Positions 1 to 8,192 of a stretch of DNA of 64,000 nt are shown here, piece by piece. The position numbers and the translations under genes were made by a program. The number at the start of each line of letters is the position of its first letter. The first letter of the stretch is position 1. The stretch is from JBNLBS01 sp050303415. Lineage in GTDB: Bacteria; Pseudomonadota; Gammaproteobacteria; Methylococcales; Methylomonadaceae. Below the pieces are notes generated by a model, which saw only the letters and a program-made list of their open reading frames with translations, had not been told where the DNA came from and made no database searches. Where the stretch lies: positions 62,001-126,000 of the forward strand of contig JBNLBS010000001.1 in NCBI GenBank assembly GCA_050303415.1, given 5' to 3'.

Positions 1-825
1 AGCGCACAGTTAGGCATTGAAAAACTTGGCTTTGAACCAATTCAGCAAGAACGCTTTCTAGAAGCCATCCATAGACCTTATGGCATGGTTCTGGTAACCG
101 GCCCGACGGGTAGTGGTAAAACGGTATCACTTTATACCGGGCTTAATATCCTCAACAGTGTGGAACGCAATATTTCAACTGCAGAGGACCCGGTTGAAAT
201 TACTGTTGAAGGCATTAATCAGGTAAATATGAATGTTAAAGCCGGACTGACCTTTGCCGAGGCTTTAAGGGCTTTTTTACGCCAGGATCCTGATATTATT
301 ATGGTGGGTGAGATTCGTGATCTGGAAACCGCTGAGATAGCTGTAAAAGCAGCACAAACGGGTCACCTTGTATTATCCACCCTGCATACCAATGATGCCC
401 CACAAACTTTGAACCGTCTGGTACAAATGGGTATTCCACCGTTTAATATCGTCTCGGCTGTGAACTTAATCATGGCTCAACGCCTAGCCAGACGCCTATG
501 TGAGCATTGTAAAAAAGAGGCTGACTTTCCTGCCGATATACTGATTAAAGCCGGCTTTGCTGAATCAGAAATTAGCGATTTAAAAATATTTAGTCCTGTT
601 GGTTGTGATAAATGCAATGACGGCTATAAAGGCCGTGTCGGGATTTATCAGGTTATGCCGATCAGTGATAATATGCGCAAACTGATTCTGGAAGGGGGTA
701 ATACTCTACAATTGGCCGAACAGGCTAAAGCTGATGGAATCAATGATTTACGTCAATCAGGACTGGAAAAAGTGCGGCAGGGCATTACCAGCCTGGAAGA
801 AGTCGACCGGGTAACTAAGGAATAA
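1..825 (+). CDS. pilB: Type IV pilus assembly ATPase PilB, 3' part
   Basis: Cytoplasmic hexameric ATPase that drives pilus extension. The reading frame is open from base 1, so the gene starts before the window and about 274 C-terminal residues are visible. Seen in order: Walker A GPTGSGKT, an Asp box around TAEDPVE, Walker B IIMVGEIRD, a His box GHLVLSTLHTND, and the four-cysteine zinc site formed by CEHC and CDKC that is typical of PilB/GspE and absent from PilT. The stop lies 3 bases before pilC, followed by pilD, which is the classic pilBCD order. Only the missing N-terminal MshEN region keeps this from being a complete call. Confidence 0.96.
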   Translation, partial: SAQLGIEKLGFEPIQQERFLEAIHRPYGMVLVTGPTGSGKTVSLYTGLNILNSVERNISTAEDPVEITVEGINQVNMNVKAGLTFAEALRAFLRQDPDIIMVGEIRDLETAEIAVKAAQTGHLVLSTLHTNDAPQTLNRLVQMGIPPFNIVSAVNLIMAQRLARRLCEHCKKEADFPADILIKAGFAESEISDLKIFSPVGCDKCNDGYKGRVGIYQVMPISDNMRKLILEGGNTLQLAEQAKADGINDLRQSGLEKVRQGITSLEEVDRVTKE

Positions 826-828
826 AAC

Positions 829-2049
829 ATGGCTGAACAAGAAGAACAGATTGATTTTACATGGACCGGTGTAGATAAAAGCGGTAATAAAACCAAAGGC
901 GAAATAGCCGCCAAAAATGAGCTGGTTGCCCGTACCGAATTGCGTAAAATGGGCATTCGAGTCATAGGTATCAAGAAAAAGCCCAAAGATTTATTCGGCT
1001 CTAAGGTCAAACCCATTACCCCGGCAGAAATCGCTGTTTTTGCACGCCAGCTGGCCACTATGATGGAATCGGGTGTCCCCCTGGTTCAATCCTTTGACAT
1101 CATTGGTAAAGGCCATGAAAACCCGAGTATGCAAAAGATGTTATTGGAGATAAAAGCTGATATCGAAGGCGGTGACACCTTGGCGGAAGCATTACGCAGA
1201 AGACCTTTGCAATTTGACGAACTTTTCTGCAACTTGGTAGACGCTGGTGAACAGGCCGGGGTTTTGGAGACGCTATTAGACAAAATAGCGACTTACAAAG
1301 AAAAAACCGAGTCGATGAAAAAGAAAATTAAAAAGGCGCTGACCTACCCTATTTCAGTCCTGGTCGTGGCTTTTATTGTGACAGCAATCCTGCTAATTTT
1401 CGTTGTCCCGGTTTTTCAGGAATTATTTCAAGGCTTTGGCGCCGATTTACCCGCCTTTACCCTATGGGTAATAGGTTTATCTGAAGGAATGCAGGAAAAC
1501 GGGTTATATATATTCGGCGGTATCGGTGTTGCGGGCTATGTGTTTATGTATTTCAAAAAGCGCTCTCGCTCGTTCAACCATTTCCTGGATAAAATGCTGT
1601 TAAAAATCCCTGTAGTCGGCATTATTATCAATAAATCAGCTATCGCACGTTTTGCCAGAACCCTGGCTACCATGTCGGCAGCAGGTGTACCGTTAATTGA
1701 AGCGCTCGAATCAGTAGCCGGCGCTTGCGGTAATATTATTTACTATGAAGCCGTCATGAAAATGCGCGATGATATCGCCACCGGACAGCGCCTGCAGTTT
1801 GCCATGCTGCAAGCCGATTTGTTTCCACACATGGTGGTTCAAATGGTAGCGATTGGTGAAGAATCCGGCTCTATCGATAAAATGCTGCTTAAAGTCGCCG
1901 ATTTTTACGAAGAAGAAGTTGATAATCTGGTTGACAACCTAAGCAGTTTAATGGAACCGCTGATAATGGCAGTTTTAGGTATACTGGTTGGCGGTTTAAT
2001 TGTTGCTATGTATCTACCAATCTTTAAGCTGGGTGCCGCTGTCGGTTAA
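829..2049 (+). CDS. pilC: Type IV pilus inner-membrane platform protein PilC
   Basis: Polytopic platform protein linking the PilB/PilT motors to the pilin pool. The 406 residues hold two T2SSF domains (about 70-195 and 270-395), each followed by hydrophobic membrane segments; the repeated pattern ARQLATMMESGVPL and ARTLATMSAAGVPL marks the start of each domain. Length is normal for PilC. The start follows pilB by three bases and implies co-translation. Family assignment is secure. No oddities seen. Confidence 0.96.
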   Translation: MAEQEEQIDFTWTGVDKSGNKTKGEIAAKNELVARTELRKMGIRVIGIKKKPKDLFGSKVKPITPAEIAVFARQLATMMESGVPLVQSFDIIGKGHENPSMQKMLLEIKADIEGGDTLAEALRRRPLQFDELFCNLVDAGEQAGVLETLLDKIATYKEKTESMKKKIKKALTYPISVLVVAFIVTAILLIFVVPVFQELFQGFGADLPAFTLWVIGLSEGMQENGLYIFGGIGVAGYVFMYFKKRSRSFNHFLDKMLLKIPVVGIIINKSAIARFARTLATMSAAGVPLIEALESVAGACGNIIYYEAVMKMRDDIATGQRLQFAMLQADLFPHMVVQMVAIGEESGSIDKMLLKVADFYEEEVDNLVDNLSSLMEPLIMAVLGILVGGLIVAMYLPIFKLGAAVG

Positions 2050-2079
2050 TCAGCTTCCGCAACCATTTACATCAAAATA

Positions 2080-2955
2080 ATGAACACATCTGAAATTTTA
2101 CAGTCTAGCCCTGTTTTGTTAACCGTACTGGCCGGTATTATCGGTTTAATGGTTGGCAGTTTTCTCAACGTGGTCATTTATCGACTGCCGGTCATGATGG
2201 ATCGTGCTTGGCGCAAAGAATGCCGGGAGTTTCTGGGGATTGAAGACAATGACAACGAACAAGGTGAAACATTTAATTTAATGCTTCCGCTGTCCCGTTG
2301 TCCGAAATGTAACTCAGCCATAACGCCTTTGCAAAATATCCCAGTATTCAGCTACCTACTGCTAAAAGGAAAATGCGCCCAGTGCCATACCCCTATATCA
2401 CTACGTTATCCTGCTATAGAAACGTTAACCGGTATTGCCTCTGCTGTTGTTGTCTGGCACTTTGGTTTTCAGCTCACCAGCCTGTATGCACTACTCCTGA
2501 CTTGGTCATTAATAACCCTCAGTTTTATCGATATTGACCATCAGTTGTTACCGGATGCTATTGTACTGCCTTTGCTCTGGTTTGGCCTTTTTCTAAGCCT
2601 GTTTCCCTGTTTCGCCGACAGTGATGCCAGTATTATTGGTGCCATTTTCGGTTATTTAAGTCTTTGGTCGGTATTTCAGCTGTTTAAATTACTGACCGGT
2701 AAAGAAGGTATGGGCTATGGTGACTTTAAACTGCTAGCCCTATTTGGCGCCTGGCTGGGCTGGCAATATTTACCCATGATTATCTTATTATCTTCCGTAG
2801 TAGGCGCTGTGATCGGTGTCGCCATGATTGTGTTTAGCAGACATGATCGCAACACGCCCATTCCGTTTGGCCCCTATATTGCCACAGCCGGCTGGATTGC
2901 TTTATTATGGGGAGATAAAATTAATCAGCTTTATCTTAACGCCATAGGTCTGTAA
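2080..2955 (+). CDS. pilD: Prepilin leader peptidase / N-methyltransferase PilD
   Basis: Inner-membrane aspartic peptidase that cleaves and N-methylates type IV prepilins and type II pseudopilins. The 291 residues show the N-terminal cytoplasmic domain with two CxxC pairs (CPKC and CAQC, about residues 73-110) that bind zinc. Catalytic aspartates sit in DIDHQLLPD and in GYGDFKLLA, the GxGD motif of the family. Multiple membrane segments follow. It is third in pilBCD and is followed after two bases by coaE. Confidence 0.96.
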   Translation: MNTSEILQSSPVLLTVLAGIIGLMVGSFLNVVIYRLPVMMDRAWRKECREFLGIEDNDNEQGETFNLMLPLSRCPKCNSAITPLQNIPVFSYLLLKGKCAQCHTPISLRYPAIETLTGIASAVVVWHFGFQLTSLYALLLTWSLITLSFIDIDHQLLPDAIVLPLLWFGLFLSLFPCFADSDASIIGAIFGYLSLWSVFQLFKLLTGKEGMGYGDFKLLALFGAWLGWQYLPMIILLSSVVGAVIGVAMIVFSRHDRNTPIPFGPYIATAGWIALLWGDKINQLYLNAIGL

Positions 2956-2957
2956 AA

Positions 2958-3554
2958 ATGCTTAAAGTTGCCTTGACCGGAGGGATTGGCAGTGGCAAAT
3001 CAACAGTGACACAACTTTTCGAGGAATTAGGTGCACCTGTTATTGATGCCGATATTATCGCACACCAATTAGTCGAAAAAGGTCAGCCGGCATTAAAACA
3101 AATCCAGCAAATATTTGGCGATGAAATCATCCTGCCAGACGGTTCTTTAAATCGCCAGAAACTGAGGGAACAGGTATTCTCGGATGAGACAGCGAAAAAC
3201 AAGCTTGAATCGATCTTGCATCCTTTGATCTATCAGTGCATTTCCACTCTGCTTGAAAAGCTTAGCGACAATTATTGTATCATCAGCATACCTTTGCTGT
3301 TTGAAACTCAAATGACCGATTTTGTAGATCGTATTGTAGTTATCGACTGTCCACTGGAAACACAGATTGAACGGGTAAAGAAACGCGACCAGTTAACAGA
3401 AGACAGAATAATGTCTATAATTGACTCACAAGTTTCAAGGGAATATAGAAATGCACGGGCAAATGATATAATCGAGAATCGGAGCACGCTATCAAACCTT
3501 GCAGTACAAGTAAAAAAATTGCACAATCTATATAACTCGCTCAGCGTAAAATAG
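2958..3554 (+). CDS. coaE: Dephospho-CoA kinase
   Basis: Last step of coenzyme A synthesis: phosphorylates the 3'-hydroxyl of dephospho-CoA ribose with ATP. The 198-residue protein has the P-loop GGIGSGKST at its N-terminus and the family DADIIAHQLV segment that contributes to substrate binding. Length is typical (about 200). Position directly after pilD and before zapD and yacG is conserved in many Gammaproteobacteria, and the 2-base spacing suggests the same transcript. Confidence 0.96.
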   Translation: MLKVALTGGIGSGKSTVTQLFEELGAPVIDADIIAHQLVEKGQPALKQIQQIFGDEIILPDGSLNRQKLREQVFSDETAKNKLESILHPLIYQCISTLLEKLSDNYCIISIPLLFETQMTDFVDRIVVIDCPLETQIERVKKRDQLTEDRIMSIIDSQVSREYRNARANDIIENRSTLSNLAVQVKKLHNLYNSLSVK

Positions 3555-3568
3555 GAACTAACCAATTC

Positions 3569-4339
3569 GTGAATACTCATATCATCTATGAATTTCCCCT
3601 TCAGGAACGCATTAGAGTGTTTATCAGGCTGGAACAGCTGTTTAAACAACTTGACCATTTTCTAACAGGTTCGACTATTTACGACTCGCGTGCAGCAATT
3701 AATACAATTCTGGATATACTTACCGTTTTCAGTCGAAACGACCTTAAATCTGAAATCTTAAAGGAACTGGATCGACATACAAAAAAATTAAGTCAGATCA
3801 ACCACACTGAAAATGTCGACACGCAAAAGCTACAAAGCATTCTTGACGAACTTGCCGTAATCAGCAGAAAAATATACTCATCGAGCGGAAAACTGGGTAT
3901 TAATCTGATCAACAGTGATCTGTTTTTAAGTATTTCACAGCGTAGTTCTATTCCGGGCGGCACCTGCAGCTTTGACTTACCGGCCTTTCATTATTGGTTA
4001 GAACAGGATAAATCCAATCATAACCTTGATCTTGAACGCTGGACCCAACCTTTTAATGATATTCGCCAGGCGATTGCGCTTATTTTAAGTTTTATTCGCA
4101 ATAGCAGCATACCAACCCAACAGCAGGCCGAGGCCGGATTTTTTCAATTAGCACTGGACAAGGACCAACCACTACAATTACTCAGAGTCAGTCTGGATAA
4201 ATCCATTCATTGTTTTGCAGAAATCAGTGGAGGTAAACATCGTTTTACCATTCGTTTTATGAAACCAACAACTGATAGCAACAGCCCAACCCAAACCACT
4301 GAGAACATTCGATTTGAATTGACCAACTGCATATTCTAA
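3569..4339 (+). CDS. zapD: Cell division protein ZapD
   Basis: Cytoplasmic FtsZ-binding protein that bundles protofilaments at the division ring. The 256 residues begin IYEFPLQERIR, the conserved N-terminal signature of the ZapD/DUF1342 family, and the length matches. The start is GTG at 3569, preceded by an AGGAA ribosome-binding site at about 3553. The stop overlaps the yacG start by one base (TAATG), so the two are translationally coupled, as in Escherichia coli and Pseudomonas. Confidence 0.93.
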   Translation: MNTHIIYEFPLQERIRVFIRLEQLFKQLDHFLTGSTIYDSRAAINTILDILTVFSRNDLKSEILKELDRHTKKLSQINHTENVDTQKLQSILDELAVISRKIYSSSGKLGINLINSDLFLSISQRSSIPGGTCSFDLPAFHYWLEQDKSNHNLDLERWTQPFNDIRQAIALILSFIRNSSIPTQQQAEAGFFQLALDKDQPLQLLRVSLDKSIHCFAEISGGKHRFTIRFMKPTTDSNSPTQTTENIRFELTNCIF

Positions 4340-4536
4340 TGTCAGCATCCAGTAACCCCGTCACTGTAAACTGCCCGACTTGCAGGCAACCAGTCGCTTG
4401 GCTACCCGAGCAAAAATATCGTCCTTTTTGCAGCGAACGCTGCAAGCTGATTGATTTGGGTGCCTGGGCAGCAGAAAAACACAGAATACCGGGTGAGCCT
4501 GTTCCGCCCGAAAGCCAGGATTATTCTGACTATTAA
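4339..4536 (+). CDS. yacG: DNA gyrase inhibitor YacG, zinc-ribbon protein
   Basis: Small zinc protein that binds GyrB and inhibits gyrase in E. coli (known of the family). In 65 residues it carries the four zinc ligands as CPTC and, further on, CSERC, followed by a LIDLGAWA segment and an acidic C-terminus, all typical. It overlaps zapD by one base, and its 3' end overlaps the convergent Nudix-ThiE gene by 4 bases. Confidence 0.94.
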   Translation: MSASSNPVTVNCPTCRQPVAWLPEQKYRPFCSERCKLIDLGAWAAEKHRIPGEPVPPESQDYSDY

Positions 4537-5480
4537 TCCAAAAACAGCCGAATTCCAGCGATACCCTGACTGCCAGCATTAATCGACTTATGATATTGCT
4601 CAAACGTCATACCGCCCAAGGCAAAAACCGGAATATTTACCTGGGCAACCAGTTCAGCATATTTTCGCCAGCCCATACCAGATTGTCCGGGGTGCGTTTT
4701 CGTTTCTGCCACGGGTGCCAGCACGACAAAATCCACGCCTATTTCCTGGGCATGTAACAGCTCTGCCAGAGTATGGCAGGATGCCGCCAACCAACGCAGA
4801 CCTGTCGGCCGACTTGATAAAGCCATCAAATCCTGACTGGTTAAGTGAACCCCATGCAGCTGTAACCAAAAGCTGGAATCGACTGAAGAATTAAATAAAA
4901 TTTCAGCATTATATTGCTGACAAAGAGGAATAGCCTGGGTAACAAAACCATCTACCTCCTCAGGTGAAGAGTTTTTTAACCTTGCCTGTATCAATTTTAC
5001 GTCTTTTGCCAGAATTTTGCTCAGATTCGACAACAGTCGCCCCGGATCGCCATCATCCAGAATTGCATAATACCGGGGCAAAGTAATGGCTGTAATAATC
5101 GGCTTATTGGCTTCAGGAAAATCATAGTGGACAAGCTGGTCCTTATACACCCAGCTAAACTGCTGTCCTTCGCATGCTTGTGCCTGACCGGAAAAATCGC
5201 TCACACTACATACGTGTAGCTGTACCTTCAAATCTGAATACTGATGAACGATATTAATTAAAGGACTTATTGAGCCAACTCGAATAGCCAACTCTTCATA
5301 CAACTCACGTGCCAGGGCTTGTTCAACGCTTTCCCCATTTTCAATCTTGCCGCCGGGAAATTCCCATAAGCCACCTTGATGCGCATCAGGACTTCGCCGA
5401 GAAATTAAAATCCTACCCGCCGAATCCTGTACCACACCAACAGCAACCTGCAGTGCCTTATTTCCAGTTAAAACAGTCAA
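4533..5480 (-). CDS. Nudix hydrolase (MutT-like) fused to a ThiE-like domain
   Basis: Two-domain protein, 315 residues. Residues 1-130 are a MutT-type Nudix hydrolase expected to clean 8-oxo-dGTP; the Nudix box runs from GGKIENGE to RELYEEL, but the usual Gly after EEL is Ala. Residues about 140-315 resemble thiamine-phosphate synthase (LIQARLKN, HGVHLTSQDL, FALGGM), though known fusions of this kind are not proven to make thiamine phosphate. The start is TTG at 5480: an in-frame TAA lies two codons upstream and there is no ATG nearby. No clear ribosome-binding site is visible. It is last in the minus run that includes argJ. Confidence 0.88.
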   Translation of the reverse strand: MTVLTGNKALQVAVGVVQDSAGRILISRRSPDAHQGGLWEFPGGKIENGESVEQALARELYEELAIRVGSISPLINIVHQYSDLKVQLHVCSVSDFSGQAQACEGQQFSWVYKDQLVHYDFPEANKPIITAITLPRYYAILDDGDPGRLLSNLSKILAKDVKLIQARLKNSSPEEVDGFVTQAIPLCQQYNAEILFNSSVDSSFWLQLHGVHLTSQDLMALSSRPTGLRWLAASCHTLAELLHAQEIGVDFVVLAPVAETKTHPGQSGMGWRKYAELVAQVNIPVFALGGMTFEQYHKSINAGSQGIAGIRLFLD

Positions 5481-5520
5481 TATTTATAACTTGTTGCATT
5501 CGCTAAGTGGTAAAAAACAT

Positions 5521-5555
5521 CAAAAACCCCAAACTTTAAACCAACCCTGGGGTTT
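5521..5555 (-). terminator. Likely rho-independent terminator after argJ
   Basis: AAACCCCA (5524-5531) pairs with TGGGGTTT (5548-5555). Read on the minus strand the hairpin ends in a short T run (GGGGTTTTTG), placed between the argJ stop and the Nudix-ThiE start. It implies that the Nudix gene has at least partly separate transcription. The loop is long (16 bases), so strength is uncertain. Confidence 0.5.
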
Positions 5556-5591
5556 AGAACTAAAAATTGCCGGGATTATTTGCTGCAGATC

Positions 5592-6806
5592 TTAAGTTCT
5601 ATATTCAGCATTAATACGCACGTAATCGTAAGAAAAATCACAGGTCAGCACCTGTTGCTCAATACTACCACGACCCAACACCACTGTGACGGTAATATCT
5701 TCCTGATTCATCACCTGTTGGCCGGCCTGTTCAGAATATTCCTCGGCTCGACCGCCGTTTCTGACAATGCAGACATCATCCAGATAAATCTCAACCTTAT
5801 CCAGATCCATTTTTTTGACCCCTGCACGGCCCACCGCTGCCAAAATACGCCCCCAATTCGGGTCACTGGCAAAAAAGGCCGTCTTCACCAAAGGAGAATG
5901 GGCAATGGTTTTAGCCACATCAACAGCTTCGGCTTCGGAACGCGCCTGCTTTACCAAAATGCGAATAAACTTAGTCGCCCCTTCCCCATCGCGCACAATG
6001 GCTTCCGCTAACTGTTTACAAACATCCTCGATAGCCTCAGAGAATATCTGGTAGCTAACTGAATTTTCAGTTATTTCTGGTGCCGAACTCATTCCGCTGG
6101 CCATTAACACGCAAGCATCATTAGTAGAAGTATCACCATCTACAGTAATTCGGTTAAAAGACTGGTCTGCGGCCTTAGTTAAACACTTTTGTAACAAGGG
6201 CTGACAGATTTTGGCATCGGTGGCAATAAAACCCAGCATAGTAGCCATATTCGGCTGAATCATTCCGGCGCCTTTGGAAATACCGGTAATGGTTATTTGA
6301 TGCCCATCAATATCGATCAGTCTTGATGCACCTTTTGCAAAAGTGTCGGTTGTCATAATCGCCTGCGCAGCCTGCGGCCAGTTTTGTTCAGACAATTGCT
6401 CCAGAGCCCTGGGCAGTGCTGCCTGTATCTTTTCTATCGGTAACTTCTCCCCAATCACACCGGTAGAAAACGGTAATACCTTATTGGCATCCGCCGCCAC
6501 CATTCCGGCCAGTGTTGAGCAACTAAGCAAGGCATCATTCATTCCCTGAGCCCCAGTACCGGCATTAGCATTGCCCGAATTAACCAGCAGCCAGCGTGGT
6601 GCTGCAGATAAATTTGCCTTGGCCACATGCACCGGTGCCGCACAAAAAGCATTCTGGGTAAAAACAGCAGCACACGTAGAACCTTCCACCATTTGCACCA
6701 GCAACATATCATCACGCTCGATTTGTTTGATTCCCGCACAAACCGTACCTAATTCTATTCCAGCAACCGGAAACATTTCCGGTAAAACAGTTGCACCTAC
6801 AGCCAT
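5592..6806 (-). CDS. argJ: Bifunctional glutamate N-acetyltransferase / amino-acid acetyltransferase ArgJ
   Basis: Arginine biosynthesis: moves acetyl from N-acetylornithine to glutamate (and may also use acetyl-CoA). The autocleavage site ATMLGF with its nucleophilic Thr (about residue 190) splits alpha and beta chains, and KGAGMI lies just before it. I choose ATG at 6806 (MAVGATVLPE...), because family members start here and an AGCAGG-like site precedes it. The frame stays open to an upstream start at 6839, but that would overlap the CDF gene. With 6806 the gap to that gene is 13 bases. Confidence 0.94.
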   Translation of the reverse strand: MAVGATVLPEMFPVAGIELGTVCAGIKQIERDDMLLVQMVEGSTCAAVFTQNAFCAAPVHVAKANLSAAPRWLLVNSGNANAGTGAQGMNDALLSCSTLAGMVAADANKVLPFSTGVIGEKLPIEKIQAALPRALEQLSEQNWPQAAQAIMTTDTFAKGASRLIDIDGHQITITGISKGAGMIQPNMATMLGFIATDAKICQPLLQKCLTKAADQSFNRITVDGDTSTNDACVLMASGMSSAPEITENSVSYQIFSEAIEDVCKQLAEAIVRDGEGATKFIRILVKQARSEAEAVDVAKTIAHSPLVKTAFFASDPNWGRILAAVGRAGVKKMDLDKVEIYLDDVCIVRNGGRAEEYSEQAGQQVMNQEDITVTVVLGRGSIEQQVLTCDFSYDYVRINAEYRT

Positions 6807-6819
6807 TTCATTAAACCTG

Positions 6820-7965
6820 CTACGCCCTAAAAAAGACAAAAACTTTATTAAAAAAAACCATTTCTTTTTCCATATCCGAACATTTGGATTTCAATGCTTC
6901 AACCTGTTCAGATTCAGAGAACAAAGCATGGGGCAAAATAATTTCCAGCTCAACCTGGTTATCCAAATAATGAATATTAAAATCCTCTATAGAATCAAAA
7001 TTTTCTGCCAGATGTTTTTTTAGACACTCTGTCACATCTTCACGACTGGGTAACTTAAACCGCTCGTCTTTAAACTCATCATCCTCAGGATCGACATGAA
7101 CCAATACATCAACGACATTATCAAACTCCGCAATCAGACGGTCCCTTACCTCATCGCCAATGACATGACCTTCAGAAACCGTTATTCTGGGATCAACAAC
7201 GATATGGGCATCAACAAACGCATCCTCTCCCATTTGTCGGGTACGCAACAAATGAATACCGTTAACACCTCGAGTGGTTTTAATAGCCCGGCGAATTTCT
7301 TTAACAAAATCCTCAGGCAAAGAGGTATCCACCAGTTCCCGAATACTTTCGGTCACCAATTCCAAACCAATTTTAGCCACCATTAAGGCCACAATTACCG
7401 CGGCAATTGCATCGGCAAAGGCATAGCCCATATAAACAGCGATAATGCCAAACAGTACCACTACCGATGACAAGGCATCGCTTCTATGGTGCCATGCATT
7501 CGCCATCAGCAACTTCGACCGGGTTTCCAGTCCTATACGCTTGGTATAGTGGAATAACCATTCATTGGCCAAAATAGAAATTGCAGCAATAGCCAGGGTA
7601 CTTTTATCCGGAATCAGCAATTTTTCCGGTTCCAGCAGTCGTTGTGCTACATCCCAGGAAATGCCGGCGGCAATAATGATTAAACCGCTACCTAAAGCCA
7701 CCGTAGCCATAGTTTCAAAACGCCGATGACCATAAGGGTGGTCATGGTCTGCCTCTCTGGCACCCAGTTTAATCGCGGCAATTACCAAAAGATCACTAGC
7801 CAAGTCAGATAAAGAGTGAATACCATCAGCAATCAACGCCGCTGACTGACCCAAAATACCAAAGCCGACCTTAATAACCGATAAAAAAATATTTATCAGC
7901 GCACCAACATAAGTCACTCTGGATTTTAATTTTGCCACCTGATCAGCGTTGTAACCTTCGACCAT
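6820..7965 (-). CDS. Cation diffusion facilitator (CDF) metal/H+ antiporter
   Basis: Inner-membrane exporter of divalent cations (Zn, Fe, Mn or similar) of the FieF/MamM type. In 381 residues there are about six membrane segments. The metal site is visible as ADGIHSLSDLASD in segment II and HHRSDALSS in segment V (the HxxxD pattern shared by FieF and Zn/Fe members). A cytoplasmic dimerisation domain follows (about 210-290), then a further 85-residue extension longer than in FieF (about 300). Its ATG overlaps the stop of the TusA-like gene by one base. Substrate cannot be settled from sequence. Confidence 0.9.
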   Translation of the reverse strand: MVEGYNADQVAKLKSRVTYVGALINIFLSVIKVGFGILGQSAALIADGIHSLSDLASDLLVIAAIKLGAREADHDHPYGHRRFETMATVALGSGLIIIAAGISWDVAQRLLEPEKLLIPDKSTLAIAAISILANEWLFHYTKRIGLETRSKLLMANAWHHRSDALSSVVVLFGIIAVYMGYAFADAIAAVIVALMVAKIGLELVTESIRELVDTSLPEDFVKEIRRAIKTTRGVNGIHLLRTRQMGEDAFVDAHIVVDPRITVSEGHVIGDEVRDRLIAEFDNVVDVLVHVDPEDDEFKDERFKLPSREDVTECLKKHLAENFDSIEDFNIHYLDNQVELEIILPHALFSESEQVEALKSKCSDMEKEMVFFNKVFVFFRA

Positions 7966-8192
7966 TATTCCCCCACTCTTAATACCACCGTATACTCACC
8001 GTCGCCACTGATTGTTTCAATCACCTCATGACCATTAATTCTGCACCAGGCCGGAATATCATGTAAAGCTCCCGGGTCAGTACAAACCACCTCCAGCTCA
8101 TCACCTACGGACATCTGTCTAACCTTATCCTGTGTTCTGATAACCGGCATCGGGCATAATAGGCGATGGGTATTCAACACCTCCCGACTCAT
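7965..8192 (-). CDS. TusA-family sulfur carrier protein
   Basis: Small cytoplasmic sulfur carrier of 75 residues. The conserved LLCPMPVIRT motif (CPxP) carries the persulfide-bearing Cys. I choose ATG at 8192 because AGGAG lies about 8 bases upstream and the codon overlaps the upstream stop as ATGA; a GTG three codons earlier is possible. The coupling to a PP-loop ATPase upstream suggests that it supplies sulfur to that enzyme (inference). Genuine TusA is about 81 residues, so length fits. Confidence 0.9.
   Translation of the reverse strand: MSREVLNTHRLLCPMPVIRTQDKVRQMSVGDELEVVCTDPGALHDIPAWCRINGHEVIETISGDGEYTVVLRVGE

Noticed and set aside
5580..6011. 143-codon + strand frame
   Set aside because: Antisense to the argJ 3' end, which is clearly coding on the minus strand.
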